Assembly: GCA_037178625.1 (NCBI GenBank)
Contig: CM074142.1
Coordinates: 1,674,001 to 1,738,000 of the forward strand
Source: Skeletonema tropicum
Taxonomy: Eukaryota; Bacillariophyta; Thalassiosirophyceae; Thalassiosirales; Thalassiosiraceae
Direction: 5' to 3'
Length of the DNA: 64,000 nucleotides
The position numbers and the translations under genes were made by a program. Below, in pieces: positions 40,354-51,636 of the stretch (position 1 is its first letter; the number at the start of each line of letters is the position of its first letter). The notes under the pieces were generated by a model. It saw only the letters and a program-made list of their open reading frames with translations. It was not told the DNA's origin and made no database searches.

Positions 40354-40398
40354 GCTAATAATAAGCGAAGTCATTGGATGAAGTCGCTTATTATTAGC
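40354..40398. terminator. 15-bp hairpin between convergent genes
   Basis: GCTAATAATAAGCGA (40354-40368) is perfectly complementary to 40384-40398 with a 15-nt loop. It lies midway between the two stop codons of convergent genes and could affect 3'-end formation of both transcripts. The role is inference. Confidence 0.45.
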
Positions 40399-40486
40399 TA
40401 GCAGGTCTAGTTAAACTTCGAGACTACACACTCTTACTACTAATTACATTCACCCTCCGTCGTCTACATACTTATACGATAAAAGT

Positions 40487-43269
40487 TTATCGAATAGTCA
40501 ACCCTGTAAAGACATTCATTTTGGACTTCCATGACATCTTCGTCGCAGTTTTAACATTCTTTGCTCCCGACAGAAACGACTTGTACTCTTTGGGTGCCAA
40601 AAATGCCGTCTTCAGGTTGCACTCCAGCATACCATACTCTTGACCATTCCTCAAAATTGGCTTGGAAATATGCGTCTCCTGGACCTTGCCGGGTGGTCCA
40701 CGCCCACTCAGATCTAAATCCGAAACCAATTCATTCAGATTGAGCGCAACAGTTCCAATGACATCATTTGAACTTGTCGCATCATAATCTACAACAGTTA
40801 ACATTAGCATGGCTCCCTCTGCAAGCCCATTCTTCATTCCTTTCCCATCCATTGTCAAGTGATAGTTCTCTTTCCACACGGGGTTCAGGGTCTTGTTAAT
40901 GGTGGAAGATTTTGGCCACGTAAAATTCGAATAAAGCAATGCTTTGGGTGATGATACAAATTTCACATAGGGGTCAGACAATCCACCAATCAATTCATTA
41001 TCCATAATGGGAAGATCTGTGCACTTCATATCTGACACAAGGATCTGAATCTTTTTTTCGACTGGATCGCTTTCTGTTCCATCATGAGTTATTACAGAGT
41101 CGAATAAGCCTAGTTTGGATGACGGTCGACTTTTATTCAATTTCACTGCAAAAGCTCCACGGATTGGCTTGTGATCTGATGTGATGAATTCGGGGCAAGG
41201 TTCATAGAGGAATGGGATGACGTTGTTTGTCAGTCCCTCGGCTGATTTCCACAGTATCCTGTCGGTGTAGCTGCAGTGAACAAAGGCAGAGAGAGTGCAA
41301 TCACGTTAGAAGACAAACGATGCAAACACTAACGAAAGAGACAACTGACAAATTATTCAACTCTTGTCCTCTCTCACCTCGGTGTTCGCTTTTCATTGTA
41401 CTGGTATCCCTCCCCCCTCGCAACCTTAAATGTAGGCGGCCAATGACAAGGCAAGGTTGAAAACCCAACAAGGCACTCCTTCTGTTTCAATGCTGATGCC
41501 AATTCATCCCCACCATTCAATGCCTTCCAGTCTTCCGCCTCTACTAGTGCCTTGGCTTGGTCAAAATGAGATCCATTGGCTGGTTCATCCTTCTTTTCAC
41601 CAGCTGGTGGTCCTGCTGCTGCTGCTGCTGCTTGTTGTTCATCTCCTCCTCCCAATCCAATAGTAGTTTTGATAGGTGAATCTACTCCCCCCACTTCATT
41701 CTTATTATTCAACTCCACCTCCACCTCCTCAACCTTCTCACAACTCCCACCACTCGTCCCCCTCTTCGGTGATCCAGGAGCTGTAATAGCACCACCCCCA
41801 CCCTTGAACGACATCCTCTTCCTCAGGACCTTCTTCACACCACCCCCAATCCCCTTAGTCTTCTTCTCCTTCGCCTCATACTCTGAAAACTTGATCCTAT
41901 AATTCAAATCCCCACACAAAAACATATGATGGGAAATAATCGTTGCATCTTGCATATTGTAACATGGATCAGTCTTGGCTCCATTCAATATCTCGGCCAA
42001 GTTTTTATTCCGATTGGTGTAGTGGTTCATACCCTCATGTGCTTCCAAATGACACGTCATGAATGACAATCGAGTCATATTCCCAAGTGTCAATGTCACA
42101 ATAATCCCACCCTTATTGGCCATAATGGATCCAATACCAGTATTTTCAGCACCAATGTAGACATTGGATATGTCATTGGCAATGGATTGGTGGGCTAGAA
42201 TGAAGAGACGCATTTCACCACGGAGGCATGATGTGACAGTTTCGTAGGATGGACAACGTGTTTTAATTAGGTTGTTGAGTTTGTTGGTGTCGTAGGAAAG
42301 GACGTCTACGGTTAGTTGTTTGGTGGTGCTGTCTCTGTGTGTGTTTTGTGTGTGGTGGAATGTTGCGATATGAGTTGTTTAATATTATTGATGAGCAAAT
42401 GATATGAAGAATGTGTTTTAAAGACAGCACAAAACAATCCACATATGAAATAATACTATCCACCGAAATCACATCATCAACGATACAAATTACTTATCAA
42501 CGTGCACACTCACCGCCTATACGTTTTATTCGCCCCAACACCCCTCACCATTATCCCCACATTGGCAGCCTTCTTCGCTCCCTTCTTTAACGGATTGAAT
42601 CCCTTTCCCTTTTTATGGTTGTTAGGATGATGATTGTTCGTAGTATCACAGTGCTCACTATTATTATTCGCATGGTGGCTACTAGGATGTGACGACGATG
42701 TAGGTGTAGCAGTAGTAGTAGCATCCTCCATACGACTACTACTGTCAATGGAAACATCCAATAATTCTTCCTTCTGATTCTGTTTTGGATTCTTCTTATT
42801 GACAAATGCAGCCTCTTGCATCCCCAATACAATAATGTCAAATTGCTTCTTCTTCCCAGTACTACTACTTTGAGTTGTTGTACTACGCTTGAGTGATTCC
42901 ACCACCTCGTCTTGATTTACATTGTTGTCGGCAGTGGAATATGGACCGACTGAGTGGCGAATCTCATCTTGTGTCACTGGATAGCGAGTGTTGTGGAGTG
43001 GATCTTGGATTTGTCCATCGTTAGGTACCCATGCTGCGAAGGAGGCGGGGGTGGGTTCTGCGTTGCCCACTGAACATGCATGATGATGATATGGATAATG
43101 AAGGTAGAGTTAGTTATGATATGCTGAAATTATACGGTAACAATGTATCTTCAATTATATTCAAACAATCTGAAAGATATTATGATAGAGAGTGTATCTT
43201 ACCATTGGCACTGCACACGAGGACTGTGAGGTAGTCGTCGCTCGAAATATCTGGAGTGGAACTGCTCAT
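40487..43269 (-). CDS. Inositol polyphosphate 5-phosphatase with C2 domain, four exons
   Basis: Exons 43269-43203, 43069-42514, 42334-41378 and 41270-40487 join in frame through GT-AG introns of 133, 179 and 107 nt to give 787 residues. Splice sites are G|GTAAGA/CAG|TGG, CG|GTGAGT/CAG|AGA and AG|GTGAGA/CAG|CTA. The catalytic domain shows NVGNAEP, VLGMQEA, MANKGG, CHLEAHEG, GDLNYRI, SYTDRILW (created across the third junction) and SDHKPI. These define the Mg-dependent family that removes the 5-phosphate from inositol phosphates and phosphoinositides. Low-complexity His/Asn/Ser and Lys/Gly inserts break the domain twice. A C2 domain follows (KIQILVSDMKCTDLP to GTVALNLNELV), which should bind membrane or calcium. 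Cytosolic, membrane-recruited; role in phosphoinositide signalling. Confidence 0.92.
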
Positions 43270-43946
43270 CCTTTATTATGATGGACGACTTGCCGGCCGC
43301 CCGCCTTCACGACACAGTTATGGCAAGATCAGGATCACCCACCAATAGAGGCAGTAGGGTGTGGGTACATAACAACACAAAGCTACTGCTTCTTGAACCC
43401 GGCCGGGTAGGGTAAGTAGGTCGTGGGTAGGTCGCGGTGGTGTTGTATCATTTGGATCGGATCCACAGCAGTTGTCCGCCGTACTACTTGCCCGTCCACA
43501 ATATTTGTCCCACCCAGAAAAATCGGACACGAGCATGCCTGTTCTGGTAATCGCCCGTCCAAGATAATTGCCTACCCCCATAATCGAGCAGATACTCCCG
43601 CGGGCAACATCTGTATACACAGTATCTTGAACATATACAAAAGCCAGGAATATCGAGAATTGACACCCCCTTCATCATTTCTGGTAATCTCCAGAACTTG
43701 CCACCAACAGTCTGTTGTTTCGTCCAATGGTTTTCCCAAGACCAACTCTTCCGTTTCCAGTTTCCACACGTTGGAGCACCTTGGGAGAATGATGAGATGG
43801 AAACAATAAAGTCAGTGGATTATTGTTATCAGCATCGTTATTGCTCAGGCTTGTTGCTGCACAATACTTGATATTCATTGGATACATCAGCAAAGCAAGC
43901 ACCCAGGCCAGATACAGTATATCAACTATCATTTCATTCCAACACC
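43270..43946. promoter_or_regulatory. Divergent promoter region, 677 bp
   Basis: It separates two genes transcribed away from each other (the 5-phosphatase on the minus strand and the SGNH hydrolase on the plus strand), so it must hold both promoters. No TATA box or known operator could be fixed by eye. GCCCGTCCA-type segments recur near 43488 and 43551. Confidence 0.5.
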
Positions 43947-45084
43947 ATGAAGTCAATCCTCCAACAAACAGCCCTAACCCTCCTCCTCCTTTTGGGCGGT
44001 ACACACGCCGCAAACAACAACTTTGACTACACCGACTACATCAACTCCGAACCCTCCGAAGACGGCGCCATCCTCCTCCTAGGCGATTCCTGGGCAGCCA
44101 TTGCCGGAGATTACGCCGCCAACATTTGCGGATTGTCGAATAGTCGATATGTAACCAATGATGCTCAGAATGGATCGACGGCGAATCAGTGGGCGGAAAA
44201 GGAGAGTGCGGCGGATAGTGTGGCGAAGGCGGAGTATGATTATGAGTATGTTTGGCTCAGTCTTGGTGGGTGAGTAGTATCAAGTGCACCACTGTATTGT
44301 AGACTGTATGCTGTGTGTATGAACAATCAACTTCTTGTCTTGTCTACAATATGCATGCATGATATAATATTCATGCACGTGCAACAACACTATTTTGCTC
44401 ACGATCGTATCATCATTTAATGCACACAGAAATGACTTTCTAGACAACAAATGCGACATCTCCATGGCCGACGAAGTAGCCGCCGACATCGTCACAGTCA
44501 TCGGTCACATTGTCGACAACTCACCCAACGAGGACATTAAAATCCTCTACTTTGGATACACCGTTCCCTCCACGGACATTTGTGGGAATGGACAGACCGC
44601 CCAATTGTTTGAGGAGCAGGGTTATGTCATCTTTGACGCTATCAAAGATAGTGCCTATGCCGACTATGTTACCACCTTTGACATTTCGGAAATGTTTGTC
44701 AAGTGGAACACCAATGGATTGTCCGACTCTTACTACTACTATGATAGTATCCACCTCAATCAAATGGGATATCTGCACCTCTTTTCAAGCTACAAGGTCC
44801 AACGATTCTTTGGATGTAGTGTCGCACAATCAGTTGAGGTGAAGGGGATTAGTGCCGTGGTGGAGGGGAAGGATAATCCAGCACATTTGGCGGGGAATGT
44901 GATTACGACTTTGTTGGGGTTGGTGATGGGAATTGTTGGCTTGGTGTTGGCTGTGAACTTTGTCAAGAAGCAGATGGCAACGAGGAGTAGTAGTGCTGCC
45001 AAGACGGAGTTGTTGGGACCGGATGAGAAGGCGGAGACTGGTGATTATGTGGTTGTGAATGAGGAAAAGGCAGTGATGGCGTAA
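43947..45084 (+). CDS. Secreted or membrane-anchored SGNH/GDSL hydrolase, two exons
   Basis: Exon 1 is 43947-44269 and exon 2 is 44430-45084, joined across a 160-nt intron (GG|GTGAGT, CAG|AAA) into 325 residues. A signal peptide covers residues 1-21 (KSILQQTALTLLLLLGGTHA). Block I is LLLGDSWA with the nucleophile Ser48. The splice junction reconstructs block III, LSLGGND, which validates the intron. Block V is YDSIHLNQMGY with the catalytic Asp and His. The C terminus has a membrane segment (ITTLLGLVMGIVGLVLAVNF) and a short cytosolic tail. The enzyme is likely an esterase, lipase or carbohydrate deacetylase of the endomembrane or cell surface; the substrate is unknown. Confidence 0.9.
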
Positions 45085-45753
45085 ACAAGTTGTTGTTTTT
45101 TGTGGTTTGTTTCATTGCATTGCTTGACTGCTTGAGTGATTTATGTTTGTGAAAAAGAATCTCTTGGCGGAAGTAGGTGTATGGATTAGGGTGAATGAAT
45201 GAAAGATGCCCAGCATTAAAAGTCAAGAGATTCAGTTTTGAGTTACCATACTAGTTCTGTCGAAAGCTCTCCTTCTGCTCTATCGAATAGAAGCATTCTA
45301 TCTCATGAGGTCTATCCTGCTCGACACTATCCAAATTCAAGTCAATCATCAAATCCATTATAACTTGACCCCTCCCCGTCAGATTGAGATGATTCGACCA
45401 GCATTAGAATCCCATTGTTGCGCTCTATCGATTGGGAGTAGTTGTAAGGTCAATTATGGCACTGCTGTTCTAAATGGCAGTGCTCAGCTAAGGAGCATCT
45501 TATCTAACAAGCGCTCAGCTAAGATATTCCCATCTTAACTGGTATGGTACCGTAGATACGAAATACCTGAAACCCACTTTTCACTTTTCAGCATTTCAGT
45601 AACGAAGAGAATAATCTTGGTGCATGTATGACGGTAGTGGAGATCAATAACAAAGGATCAGCAGCTTTCTCAGATTATTATTATCAAACATTTTTTTCGT
45701 TGTTGTCGTTGTTGCTTTGAGATTCTCCGCATTGTTTTCTGAGCGCGGCCACC
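45085..45753. other. Intergenic stretch
   Basis: No gene is supported. It includes the 3' region of the SGNH gene and the leader of the next. GCGGCCACCATG at 45745 is a good start context for the gene at 45754. Confidence 0.5.
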
Positions 45754-48379
45754 ATGTCGTCGCCTTCTTCCAATGCCGCCGTTGCCGATGTCGGCATCCT
45801 TGCTCAAAATCAATCCCGCGACGCTGATGCCTCCTCTGGAAGTGAAGAACCAGAGTTTACTTCACGATTTGATGTATATGATTCCATTGAATATGGAACT
45901 GAATACTGCGGTAGTTTCTGCTACGCAGATATTGCCGATGGATCCACCACGTCGCCTGCGCTGCCTCCGATTATCGGCCTGCGCATTAGCGGGGTGGGGA
46001 GTGTTCCTCTGCCCATTAGTGATCATCACGGGAATGAAATGAAGAAACGAGCTACAAGTGACGAAGAGGATAACGACGGGGTGTATGAAATTGAGGCGAG
46101 CAAAATCAAGATACAAAATCCTCAATGGGATGATTCTTTTAGTAAGTTGCTTGAAACCGTAGCGTTCAAGCTGGGGGTCAATCCATCCTATCTAACGGCT
46201 GAGCTTGGTGGCCTGATTTATATGAAGAAGGGAGGATATATTGAGAGGTGCGATGATGATGACAATGACGACGACGTATTGGGCTCCCTACTCATTCAGT
46301 TGCCGTCCAAATTTACTGGGGGGGAACTAACTATTCATGGCTACGTGGAGGAGGAGGAGTCATTCGAGTTCACGCTAGGTGCTGGTGAAGAAGCCGCCTA
46401 CAGCTGTCACTTTGCTTGCCACTTTTCAGACTGTGAGTATGAAATGGCCAAACTCAAGTCGGGATCTCGTGTGCTCCTGCGATACTCGCTCCACTACAAA
46501 CCGGTTGGTGCGAATGAGATTCCCACGGCAGGCCTAATACAAGAAAATACTTCACCCTTAGAGAGATCTTTGAATGGTTTGCCTCACGATGATCGAATGG
46601 TATTGATTCCCTTGGAGAAAGAATATGATGGTCTTTCTCTCGTGAATTATGGCATCAAGGCACTCTCTCGCGCACATCGCCAAAAGGCCGAAGCTCTAAA
46701 AGCTGCTGGAGCCGAGTGGGAGCTGCTCTTAGTCAATGCAAAGCTGGTGCAAAGTGTCGACTATTATAATGCCAGAAGTTTTACCTCGATAATGGAAGTA
46801 TTTGATGAGTGTGGCAATCGTGTGACAAGCGATATGAGCTGGTTGAACAAGACTATCGACTTTCACTCCATCGAACGTAATGAGGGTATGCTACTTGCTT
46901 TTGATAATGGCTATGAGTGCGTCTCGAACTGGGGTGCATGCAAGGCTACATGTTATGACTCTAGCAAAAAAACATATCGATCTACGTCCTTGGTATCGTA
47001 TGATCCAGCGTTTGAGATTGAGCTCAAATGTCTTGGTGGGACTGATCAGGTGGCGGAAGTCTGAAGAAGATTGTCGAGATGCGAGATCATGGCCTCTTGG
47101 ATCGGCTGCTGTCAGTGGTCGGATCGAAGAGGAAGAGCAAGTTTGATGTCAAAACATGTCAAATCTTGCTACAATTTCTCATAAAGTCGAGGAAGAAGAT
47201 CGCCAGCCGAGTTGAACTAGTGAACAAGATTATTGCCGGACTCTCCTGTCTGTAGAGCCTGATGAGCTGCTTTATGATACAATCATCGATGCGGTGGAGA
47301 AGTTAGGTCACGACGGGCTAAGCAGCAACATTGAGGGTCTGTTGAACGACACTGAACGAAGGAAAAGTAAAGATATTTCTTTCTTTCTGAAAAGGATGGA
47401 GTTTGCATTGAAATTGAACAAACGAACCAACGGTGAAGCTGGTCTAAATTATCTCGAGACCGCTATCAACGATTTGTCTCGAGGTGCAAATCCGCATCGT
47501 CTGAACAGTGCTGCAGCAGTGAGCTCTCTGATGGACATGATTTCCACCTACAATAATATTGATTTGTCGAATGTAGTGCAAGCATGCCTGGCTTTCTTCC
47601 ATCGTGGTACTGCACCCCAATCGCTTGGTACGTTGATGGACCGAGCGCACCTGTTGAGACATCTGATTGCTACGAAGAAGTTTGGCTCCCTTGAGTAATC
47701 TCTTGTAGAGTTTGCTGCAGATTTCGTTCAAAGTGTGAAGTCATTTACGTTAGATTCAAGAGATATTTCAGAAGAAATGTTGAAAGGGGAGAGAAAGGAC
47801 ATATTCATTCAAGCAACCGATTTTCTTATCGAGTATGGGACGCAAGGTGACTGGGATAAGTTTGGGAAGCACATCCTCGAGAGGTTGGACCTATTCTCGG
47901 TATTCATTGATGCTGTCATGAGCGAGAGTGGTCAAGGATTGCTCCGGGATGTACTCAACAAGTGCCTTCTGCAGTATTCAATTACTGATATTGCTGAACA
48001 GCATCAGTATATGATTTGCAATTGGACTGTGAGGAAATCAGGCGAGCCAGATATTCTTCCAACTCCATCTATCCACATCCTCAAGGTATTGGAGATCATT
48101 CCAGGCGTTGTTGAAACGCTGGACAAGGATAAGCGACTACCTCTTCATTACGCAGCAGCTTCTGCTACTGCATCTTTCGAGGTGATAATTGACGTCTTCA
48201 AGGCGTACAAGCATGCTGCTTCAATTCGTGATCCTATGACTGGTCTGTTCCCATTTCAACTCGCCGCAAGCAATAACAACGTGGAGGCGGCACATAGTTT
48301 ACTTTTGGCCAATCCAAATCTTGTGTCTAGTGGCATCAATATCAATGATAGGAAGAGGAAGCGCAGCTCGAGTGCTTGA
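45754..48379 (+). pseudogene. 2OG-oxygenase-like and ankyrin protein, broken frame
   Basis: Three collinear pieces make one protein of about 870 residues. The first (45754-47064) holds a degenerate oxygenase-type core: LLIQLPSKFTGGELTIHG, then HFSDCEYEMAKLKSGSRV and a YSLHY strand. Relatives usually have His where this has Tyr in DCEYE, so metal binding is doubtful. Reading then shifts by one base near 47045-47060 (LKKIVEMRDHGLLDRLL follows), again near 47245-47252 (VEPDELLYDTIIDAVEK), and an in-frame TAA sits at 47696-47698 before SLVEFAADFVQ. The end has ankyrin-like repeats (LPLHYAAASATAS, FPFQLAASNNNVEAAHSLLL). Both shifts equal single-base losses and no intron borders fit. Sequencing error could explain one change but hardly three. 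Confidence 0.75.
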
Positions 48380-48730
48380 GCTTGAGTTGAAACCGCTGGT
48401 GTGTTGCCCAGAGGTGTTTATTGATGACTTGTCTATGTTGTACTAAGATTCTTTAGGCATGATTCCATACCTCTTCTATTCTTCGCCCCAGAGCACACTC
48501 TTCGCCTTCGCGTCTTCGTTCCTGTAGAAAACATTTGTGTCGTACCCACCCCTGCATAAACTCCACTGGTGACTGAACAGCTTTGTTGGCCGATGATTGT
48601 GCTTGATGGGGTTCTAGTGAATGCTTGGTGAGCCATGTTGGATGCGTTTGGAAAGTTGGACTTGTCTATGTTGTGGAGTGTTTTGTAGTCGCTGGGTGGA
48701 GGAGTGCCGTATTCATTCGAGGTCGCTGCT
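48380..48730. other. 3' region and spacer without gene
   Basis: Nothing supported. It separates the broken 2OG-like gene from the repeat to its right. Confidence 0.5.
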
Positions 48731-50540
48731 GGTCGGCGCGCCTTTCGAGCATGCGTCGATGCGTCGACGATCGGATAGAAAAGCCGATATCGAACACAAC
48801 AAGGGTTATTATGGATTTTTATAGGTATTTTTCTCCCCAACACCCAGCCAAATCTTGTTGCGTCGCAGAAAATCTGGCATTACTACGCCAATATTGGCCA
48901 ATAATATGCCGATGCTTTAAGTTGAAAGACTAATAACTTTCTATTTATTGTTTGGAATGCATATTGGGTGTGTGTGGTGGTGCTCCGTTCAATTGCGTCG
49001 ATATTTGCTGTAATCACGCACAAACACTAAAAAAATCTTGAAAAAGTGCATCTGACATCATGATGAATCCGAAGGCAAACCATAGCATTATCGATCCCAT
49101 ACACCCTCCAGAAGACACTCCCTAACCCCATTTTTCACGCTGATTCCGATTATGTAAGCTGTAGCGTCTAATTCAAAGTGGATTTGGTGATAATTGCAGG
49201 TGACGCACACACACATGAAAATCTGCACATACCGGGCATGTCAAAAGATGCTCATGATTATGTAATTTAGACAACAGAATAGTAGTAGATCATTAATAAC
49301 TCCATCTGTAAGCTATGATAATTGTTTAGCTTACTCAGATGTATTAATTACACGCAACATCTATGCCATCATGGAGTTTTATGTCGATCATCCGGCCTCT
49401 CATCCATGAGACTTTGTAGGAAAGGCACTGATAACAGTTGTAACGTTGTCTCCAACCGCAGCAAAAGGCGCACAATAGATGGATGTTGATTTGATGAGGC
49501 GAAAGGTTCCCAGTTGCACATGGAGGAGACGTCATTATCATGCCACAACACTCGTGTAGGCGTCTTCGGGTGGGCTTCTCATAACCCACAATCAGTAGTT
49601 TCCCAGGAAACCGAGAGAGTTGCAGTAGTCACTGTGGTAAGATGGAGCAGTCCACCTCAACAATCTTGATTATCATATAGTAGACAAGACAACTATGATC
49701 CATGGTGCGGTTTCAACATGTTTTGTGTCAGATATATACCCACTATTGATGGAGATAAATTGTGGAAATCTTTCTAAATTGACTTCATAGATTTGGTAGA
49801 TTGGATAGGCGTTGCATGAGACCCACACCCGGTTAATTAGCGCATATTCCGTCCATATATATAATATTGGTCGCCCCTACAACCTCACTTGCTGTTTCAT
49901 GGACCGAAACGACGCCTTTATGCTACTGGCAACAGGTGCTCTGCGGCGGAGGGGATGAAAATCACCACCGCAATTGTGGCGGTCAAACGTCTCTTTTTGC
50001 TGAATATGGCGAGCCACCGATAAAACCATTGAATTCAGCGTCAAAAAATGGTTTTGAATGTACATTATTACTTCGGAATGTCGACATTTAGTTGTGTAAT
50101 GAGGGTAGTAGGATGGGAGGCCGTCATGGTGCGCCTAAGGTTTTGGGTATTCGGCAGTCAAAATCCGAGATTCGGCAGTGATTCGGCAGTGGGGTGCAAA
50201 AAAAACCACTTGACAGTCATTCCCATTTGAAGATGATCCCATCTGATAGCCATTCCCAGTTGGAGATGCTGAGCCGAAAAATATTTTCTCCTACAGATAA
50301 TCACACAATCATCCTTTTTATTGCAGTTTTGGATAGATCTATTACGGTAGAGTATGTAGAAATTTTTAATTATGAAAAAACACCTAATATTGACCAAGAT
50401 ATAAGGAAAACAGCTGAGTGCCGACGAGTGCCCGGAGTGCCGAATGCCGAATATGGCCCCGAAAAACGGCAAATCCGGCAGTGACGAATACCCAAAACCT
50501 TATATGTAGGTGCGCCGGTGCGTCGAATGGCGCGCCGACT
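48731..50540. mobile_element. Non-autonomous repeat, copy 2, with nested insertion
   Basis: The ends GGTCGGCGCGCC and GGCGCGCCGAC form a short TIR, continuing with TTCGA after one mismatch. The interior matches the element at 29689-31150 in the same orientation. A 363-bp TIR element has inserted near its right end. Flanks GCTGCTG and CCTGCTG are similar but not a clean duplication. No coding region. Confidence 0.7.
50138..50500. mobile_element. 363-bp TA-flanked TIR element nested in a repeat
   Basis: The left end AGGTTTTGGGTATTCG is exactly mirrored at the right end, and TA lies on each side (50136-50137, 50501-50502). The subterminal region has CGGCA-type repeats (ATTCGGCAGT, AATCCGGCAGT). 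The equivalent place in the 29.7-kb copy lacks it. No transposase; probably moved by a Tc1/mariner-like or other TA-targeting enzyme. Confidence 0.85.
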
Positions 50541-50756
50541 AGCCTGCTGGTGTCTTGTAAGTAGTAGGTGTCCGAGTGCGACCGGATTCTCGCTGTCCGG
50601 GAAGGTAGTATGGAAAAAACTCTCGCTCTCGCTCTTGAAAGCATTTTTCATCTCCTCTGAATTATTGATCACCACTTCAAAGATAGGAGGAGGCGTAGCA
50701 ATCAGAAGCCGAGGAGATCAATGCGCAAAAGGATCACGTGTAGAAAATTTCATCTT

Positions 50757-51248
50757 TTATTCCAAAATGCCCAATGCAACTGGGTCATTCGCTTCGGCCC
50801 TCTTCATTTCATTCAGATCGGCTTCTTCTCTCGATTTCGGCCCAGGTTGCCGACAGAATGGGCATAAGTGTGGCAGCTTTGCTTCTTCCTCTCTCAACCT
50901 ATTGGCATATTTGCAGCAATTGCATACCATTTTACTGCAGCATGAATAAATAGTCGACCTCACTACTGTATCTTGTGTTGTATGAGTTGGAATCGGTAAT
51001 AGACAGATTGGGCAATCGCCGAGATGTGAACTTTCGGGCTGTTGGAATAGCAACTCATCTTTCAATTCAGCCACCTTTATTTTCTTGCACGCTCGTTTGT
51101 GCTGCGGCCTGTGATTCCTTTGGCAATTGACACTGCAATATTTCACAAGGTAGCAAGCGGTACAATTCTTAAACTTCATGTCTTCACCACCTGTAACGCC
51201 GCAGGACGCACAAATTATTTCATTCGCCGCCGCCTCGGCTGTGCTCAT
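50757..51248 (-). CDS. MYND and RING-like zinc protein, short copy
   Basis: The product has 163 residues. A MYND finger lies at about residues 13-54 (CASCG, CTACYLVKYCSVNCQ, HKRAC) and a second zinc module at about 79-135 (CPICLLPI, CCSKMVCNCC, CPFCRQP). It is closely related to the first 150 residues of the divergent gene at 51637, but it stops at ANDPVALGILE, where the relative continues into Sel1 repeats. Either the tail has been lost, leaving a fragment, or this is a stand-alone adaptor. The intergenic 388 bp is shared with its partner. Confidence 0.7.
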   Translation of the reverse strand: MSTAEAAANEIICASCGVTGGEDMKFKNCTACYLVKYCSVNCQRNHRPQHKRACKKIKVAELKDELLFQQPESSHLGDCPICLLPIPTHTTQDTVVRSTIYSCCSKMVCNCCKYANRLREEEAKLPHLCPFCRQPGPKSREEADLNEMKRAEANDPVALGILE

Positions 51249-51636
51249 TGTTGGATAATTTTGCCGCTCCAGCAGTAATTGTAGGGGAAGAGAATGACAA
51301 CAGAGAGCTGCCCACTCTAGAAGGGAAAATGATGGTATCGACGACTGGCTACTTAGCTCCTATCGTTGCTCTCAATCTACCACAAAAAATTTGAGTTTTG
51401 GATTTTTTGGGGGCAAAACGTTTGGGGGGCAAAATATCCATACCCCCATTTCGCCATTTGATGAGTACAACAGGGACTAAGATTTGGGGGCAAAACGAAC
51501 GCACGCCTCCGCGAAACGCGAAACCTCCAATGAATCTAAAAAAATGACGCCAAGAGCTATTAAAAAATAGGAGACGCATCATCCTTCATTCTATCTGGAT
51601 AATCTTTTCTCTATTTTGACCTTCGAGGAGCAATAA
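51249..51636. promoter_or_regulatory. 388-bp bidirectional promoter between MYND genes
   Basis: The two related genes diverge from this stretch, so it should carry both promoters. A GGGGGCAAAACG motif occurs at about 51410, 51426 and 51487. I could not assign a regulator. Confidence 0.45.

Noticed and set aside
47040..47260. Introns explaining the frame changes in the 2OG-like gene
   Set aside because: Protein similarity continues across both points with no gap long enough for an intron, and GT-AG borders do not fit.
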